Source: Sipunculus nudus (taxonomy: Eukaryota > Annelida > Sipuncula > Golfingiida > Sipunculidae). Taken from it: a DNA stretch of 64,000 nt. A program made the position numbers and the translations under genes. The stretch is taken from positions 56,193,159 to 56,257,158 of the forward strand of contig CM049313.1 in the NCBI GenBank assembly GCA_026874595.1, written 5' to 3'. Below, piece after piece: positions 58,639-64,000 of this stretch (its first letter is position 1; each line of letters starts with the position of its first letter). Under the pieces are notes generated by a model. That model had not been told where the DNA came from and searched no databases. It saw only the letters and a list, made by a program, of their open reading frames with translations.

Positions 58639-59193
58639 CAGGATTGGGTTTTATCTGGATAAAACTTGTTTTATCCAGGACAATGGATATCCAGATGATA
58701 CAGGATTAAACTTGATTAAACTAATAATCACTTTGAAAAATTTAATTAAATCAACAAATTATAATCTGGATAAATATGTTCAGAAGGTTTATTAAAATAT
58801 TAAAAATATTAATAACTGCAGTTGTTTAGCTTTTTTATAGTCTAATGTACGAAAAAGGTGGTAATGTTTTAATAAGTCATACTCTAACTGACCTCGCTAA
58901 AAAAAAGAGATTAATTTTAAGTTTCAAAATTATTATTAAAATCATGGCATGACTATCAGTGAAAAAAACAATGGGATTTATGTATAAATATATGGTCACA
59001 TAATTATTCAGTTAACTAGATATAAATTTTCCTTTATTTACAGTGGAAAGCTAAACTTAATATCAATGTCTTCTTCACAGACAGTATACATCCAAACTTT
59101 GGATAAAACTGGATAAAACCTGTTTTATCTTACCGGATTACTCCGGATTTATCCAGTGGATTAAACCAATTGTGGATAAAACTGCCAACCCTG
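58639..59193. mobile_element. Non-autonomous hAT MITE (555 bp)
   Basis: The ends are CAGGATTGGGTTTTATC and, inverted, CAGGGTTGGCAGTTTTATCC, with a perfect 8-bp duplication AAAATTAT (58,631-58,638; 59,194-59,201). GGATAAAAC repeats line both arms. No transposase. Confidence 0.86.
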
Positions 59194-59201
59194 AAAATTA
59201 T

Positions 59202-61220
59202 GATAAACTTTCTTGTTAATAAGGTACACAATATACAGATATTTTTTATTTCCCAGTCACATGAATATTTCCCTGGGTGGGATTTCATGGTAAATTCCAG
59301 AAAGGACTATTTTCCATGGCGGGAAATTCCTGCCATGGTAATTTCTGGACACTCAAGATTTCAGATATAAACATAAAGGTGCAGAATGTCTAGTCTTGAG
59401 AATCAATGAGTTCATTTCAAATGGTTTGAGCTAAGAAATACTTTTAAAATTATTAATGTTGCAAGCATAAAATTAACAGATATGGTTACTTAATCACTGA
59501 TTTATTAAATCAGTAAAAGACAAATATATAATTTTAAAATATTTTAAAAAAGATCTGGACTGTTGCTGTTTCTTTAATAAGCTATTGCATATATCTTAAA
59601 AACTGTCAACAATAATTTATAGTACAAACTTACTATAAAATATTTCATCCAGATCACTATGCACAGTAACAGTGTTAAAGAAGAGATATGGTGATACTAG
59701 AGTACATTTAAATCCAGTTAATTTCGGTAATTTTTTTTCGAGTCTCACCAAAAAAACAAAAGGAACATGATTCATCAAATCTAGTATGACATATTTCATC
59801 CATATTATTATTCACATGACAGAGTTATACAAAAAAATCAATACTAGAGTACATTTAAATCCAATCAAATTCGATTGATCTCTTCAAATCTAGTGATTAG
59901 TCCAAACTGAAAATATGGACCTAAGAAATATTAATTCTGAAGATGATGTATCATTGTAAAAATTAAGTTTATTTTGTACCATATAAAATAAGAGGAGTGT
60001 TCACCACAGTTCTCAGAGTTTTGACTCTACAATTCTCAATACAGCTTTCAGTGCCACCCCAGCACCTGTTATTTTTGTTTTATTAGAAGAGCAAAGCTGC
60101 TCTAGGATATTATGGGCTTTAGCTGGTGTATATCATATATGTATACTAATATATCATGATAAATTTTATTTGGTAATTTTAAGCACAGGTGATACTTGCT
60201 TTTCAATAGGTCAGTGCAACTTTGTCCGGGAGGGGTTATCCCATGGACTGAATTTGAACCTGGTCTGGTTTTCTAAGGGCTGAACTGGATATACTGACAT
60301 ATTTATACATGTATTTCTGAAAGATGGTGTTGTAAACTGTCAAAAGCCTCAAGTCCTCAACATATATTGGAAAATGGGCCCGGCCCCTGATAGGACTCAC
60401 TTGAAGTCATTTCTGACACTACAAGACCTAAAACAGGCATTTTGGCCCATATGAGTTGTGGAACAGTGATTTAGTGCAACCCCTTTCATTTATAATTTAG
60501 ATTTAGTACATATCATGCTATTTTAGAACTGAACTTAACTGCCTGCGCAGTCCTAGAAAATATGTTGGATACATTTCAATACAAGTCTTCAAACCATATG
60601 TTAAAACTTAAGTGGATGGTTTTGGTTTTAAAAGAAAATATTGATAACAACGTAAATTATTTATTATAAATCAAATAAATTATTGATGACAAATTTCTCA
60701 AAAGGTAGAGATCCATGTCTGGGCCCTTTAAGACCAAGTGATAGTTGAGTTATGTTAAAAATTGACTGTTTCTCTGCGTCTTATAACATGTCAGCATGTC
60801 AGATGACAATCATGACATGGACTTAAAGGACAGATACATCTCATCTTTGGATATACATAATTATAGTAGGAAATATTAAATTTAAAACACTTCTGAAAGA
60901 CTGTTTATACCTCAATCATTGCTTATTAAACTCTAACAGACATCAACAGTATCAGTTCATGAAATAATTTACAATATTGCACTCCTTTGGCCCACCTCCA
61001 CCATCTCGCCAGTATAATTATTGCATGGATGGTTTTTGTGAAGCTGAAACCATCTCCTGAAATGGTTAAGCAATTTCGCCAAAACCAGTTTTGGTTTTGC
61101 TATTGTTAAGTGCATGGATTCCAAGAAGTGACCAAAACTGAAACTAGTTTAAAATTGTTTGAGTGGGCCCTAATATTGGTAGCTATATTCTAATCCTGGA
61201 GACAGCACCACCTACAGGTC
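59202..61220. other. Unassigned DNA
   Basis: No gene or clear repeat boundary. A weak duplicated phrase (GAGTACATTTAAATCCA near 59,700 and 59,846) is present. The short ORFs lack motifs. Confidence 0.45.
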
Positions 61221-61553
61221 TTGAAATTAAGTAAACTTATTTACAGTCACACTTGTTATTTTTATCAACGGATAAAGTTTAAAGTTGCTATGTTGGTGTT
61301 CAAGGCAAAACATGGTATTGCTCCAAAATACCTCCAGGATTTAATCCAGCCTTACATACCTGCGATACGTCTGAGATCATTAAACCAAGAATTACTGTGT
61401 GTTCTATATACAAGGTCCACCTTGGTGGCTAATAGAGCTTTTTGTGTTGCAAGACCCACTTTGTGAAACTCTCTCCCACAGGACCTACCTCAAACTTCTA
61501 ATCTTGACACATTTAAAAAAGCTTAAAACCTATTTGTTTTTGCAATATTTTGG
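61221..61553 (+). pseudogene. Non-LTR retrotransposon reverse transcriptase, C-terminal remnant
   Basis: The frame contains RIKFKVAMLVFKAKHGIAPK, YLQDLIQPYIP, LRSLNQELL, ANRAFCVARPTL and, past a stop, NSLPQDL and LDTFKKA. This matches the conserved tail after the RT domain in CR1/L2-like LINE ORF2 proteins. In-frame TGA stops it where the family usually has Trp (61,464-61,466), and TAA occurs about 60 bases later. It is 5'-truncated; no RT core lies upstream. Confidence 0.75.
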
Positions 61554-61597
61554 TAGTTAATTATACTTTCACAATAATCATTCAGCACATTCAGCAA

Positions 61598-64000
61598 TTT
61601 TTAGCTCAGCTGACTATAAGTCAACTGAGCTATAGTCGTGGTCCTTTGTCCGTCGGCTGTCCGTCTGTTAAACTGGCACGTTTTGAAACCGTAAGACATA
61701 GGAATCTAAAATTCGGCATAATGTTAGATGTCCCCAAGATCTCCCACCAAGCCAAAAACTAGGTCTTTGCGACTACGATCCTTTGAGAAATTTAGGAAAA
61801 ACCTCAATTTTTTATTAAAAACCTATTTTCACACTTCAGAACTGCTTAATATCAAAACCACTCATCTGTTTTTCCTCATATTTACCATAAATATTTCTCT
61901 ATATAGTTTCTTTGTACATGCCAGAATTTAGGTCTGTATTATATAATTTAAAAAAGTTAAGTGCCCAAACATAATGCATTTTGTAAAAAATCAGGAAGAT
62001 ATTTGATCACTTAACACAAAACTTGTAAAAGCTAAGGACTTTTTTTCAGTAATATAACTTCAATTAAATAAAATTAAATTGTATACCCAAAATTAGATCA
62101 AAATCTTTTAAAAATTTTTAAAATATTAGCAAAAATAAAAAATTGGTACCTTAAATTTTGCCCAACTTTGACCATGGCACATTTTTTTCCTGTAACTGTT
62201 GATCAAAAACTGTAGATTTTATTCAAGTTTTCAAGCACCATGTCACAAATTATTTACATCAAGCTAGTGTTATGCAGTTTGCTAGAGCTCAGCTCCCCAG
62301 CTTCAGCTCAGTTCCTAAAATTTGGCATACAGTTAGATGTCTCCAAAATACCCTACCATGCCATGAATTTGGTCACTAGGACTTAATCCCTTTTAGATTT
62401 TAATGAAAAACCCATTGTTACACTTCAAGACTGCCTAATATCAAAACCACTCATCTGACTTTAATCATATATAATATACATATTTTTCTATACATTCGCT
62501 ATGCACATGCTAGAAATGATGTCAGTATTGCGTAATTGTTTGATGTTATGGGCCCAAACATAATGCACTTTGTAAAAAATCAGGAAATATATTTACTCCC
62601 TTAACAAGAGGATTGCTGAAGCTAGAGATTTTTTGTCAGGGATGTAACATTATTTAATCAAGATTCAATTGAATACCCAAAATTAGTTCTGAATTTTTCA
62701 AATTTTATAAGTTATTAGTATAAATATAAAATTAGTACCTTAAAATTTGCCCCAATTTGACCATGGCATATTTGTTTCCTGTGAGCACTGTTGATATAAT
62801 TTTCATATTATGCATACAAAAGGATTTCAGCTTTTTAGTTTAGAAAGCTGAAAGAAAATGGCCAAAAATTGTTGCTTTTATTTATGTTTTTATGAGACCA
62901 TGTCAAAACAAGGCTGTCCCAAGCCCCTCTTCAGTCACCTGTATGTTGACCTTTTTTTTATTGACCTTTCAGCAAATTATGCACGCTTTAGGGAGGCATA
63001 CACTGGGGCAGCCAGGCAGCTTATGGCCAGCCATAGTTGATCCAGGTGTCCAGCCCAACTTATCTAGTAGTTGTTTTGACCAACAACATAACAAGAAACT
63101 ATAAATTAATAAATTTTTATTGGTTTTTAATAACAAATTAAAGAAAAATTAATAGAAAAGGAATTTGTTAGTTGATGAGTAACAGGAAATTAACTTGCAG
63201 TTACTGATGATGTAAGAATCTTGTATGGATGGATAGAATGTCAAGTATTCCAAATAACACCATGCAGTCACCTATGGTATTTTTCAGTTCAATTTTTTAA
63301 TGATTACAAAAATTAATCATATTATTCCCTACCAATCATTAGGGATCATATGAAGGAAATTAATGATAGACAAAGATGCAGTTGATAATATTAATCTAGA
63401 TTCCTACTGTGTCTAGTGTGTAGATTGATATGAAAGTAGTCCAAAGTGAATATATTACATTTATCTTTTTTAATATAAAAAAAAGTCATAAAACCAGGTA
63501 CTTACGATCATTATTAAATTTGTGAATTTTGTATATTCTGGATTCTCAACATCATTGATTGGCTAAAACTGAAAAAATACCAGACATGGTGCAAATACTT
63601 TGCAAATGTATTTGAATACGAATATGAATCATTATAAAATTTCTCACATAAGAATGGGAATTCAGGTAAAAATGAAAGTATTTGAATACCAGTGCAAATA
63701 CTTTCAAAATGTATTCATGAATGCATTCATGAATATATTCTATAATATTATTTTAATAATCATAAGAGTTATATTTTATTTTAAAAAATAATGATTTTCT
63801 TATTATTTTTAATAAAATTATATTTGGCACAACATTTGTTATTAAATTTTAATAAATAGTTACTCTTATATTATAAGTTATATGGCCAAGTAAGAATCTG
63901 TGTGACAATAGCACTCCATTTGTCAATAAAATAAATGAAATCAATCCTCTTCCCTGTCTCCAAAGATACTATCAAAATCATACATAAGCTAAACACCAAC
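61598..64000 (+). mobile_element. Family-B element, longest copy, cut by window end
   Basis: It starts TTTTTAGCTCAGCTGAC at 61,598. The next ~640 bp match 9,130-9,780. The last 110 bases match 645-760 of the window, so the 3' terminus should lie within about 150 bp past the end. It is at least 2.4 kb and contains extra or duplicated internal text (second 'taatatcaaaaccactcatctg' at about 62,437). Confidence 0.65.

Noticed and set aside
60990-61160. MITE bounded by GGCCCACC and GTGGGCCC
   Set aside because: The inverted match is only about 8 bp, with no target duplication or internal symmetry.

Overview
The window reads as nuclear DNA of a bivalve mollusc. Coding DNA is sparse, introns are long and the sequence is AT-rich. 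It is filled with dispersed repeat families of the kind seen throughout bivalve genomes: elements opening with T-runs followed by AGCTCAGCTGA, AGCGAACCTGTGAGC or AGCTCATAGGCTGATGGGC, and a TATGCCCCCGCC element carrying ~180-bp tandem units. The taxonomic call rests on repeat recognition plus a LARP6-type protein; species cannot be named from sequence alone.

Layout. 1-20.9 kb is almost wholly mobile-element debris: several copies of Helentron/HINE-like families (called A to E here), one set nested four deep (about 6.6-13.3 kb), and two hAT-type MITEs with intact or nearly intact 8-bp target duplications. 20.9-23.7 kb is featureless, probably intronic. 23,719-25,169 is the large terminal coding exon of a LARP6-like RNA-binding protein (+ strand), with a likely 2-kb 3' UTR. 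27.2-41.1 kb is repeat-rich: a Harbinger-like MITE, two further hAT-type elements, a tRNA-derived SINE, a block of unrecognised minus-strand coding-like fragments (33.4-35.1 kb), and a possible new 3.2-kb terminal-inverted-repeat element (35,759-38,917) built around a repeated GTCAACTCCGTTACA motif.

41.2-52.2 kb holds a minus-strand gene for a dual-specificity phosphatase joined to an N-terminal beta-sandwich resembling CBM20, a laforin-like layout. Three phase-compatible exons are proposed: 52,163-52,103, 50,436-50,256 and 41,880-41,223. Its 8.4-kb last intron contains a 6.9-kb Ty3/gypsy-class LTR retrotransposon (42,737-49,621) in the same orientation. That element has the Gmr1-type order gag-protease-integrase-reverse transcriptase-RNase H, a SCAN-like gag, and many stops and frameshifts. 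A palindromic MITE lies about 30 bp from the phosphatase acceptor, and a second hairpin element lies just past its stop codon.

52.4-64 kb has one possible small minus-strand gene (52,457-52,669), a long inverted-repeat pair, two more family-B copies, a hAT MITE, and a decayed non-LTR retrotransposon reverse-transcriptase tail. The two confident host genes (LARP6-like, phosphatase) have no evident functional link. All element boundaries and homologies come from reading the sequence and have not been checked by alignment or database search.
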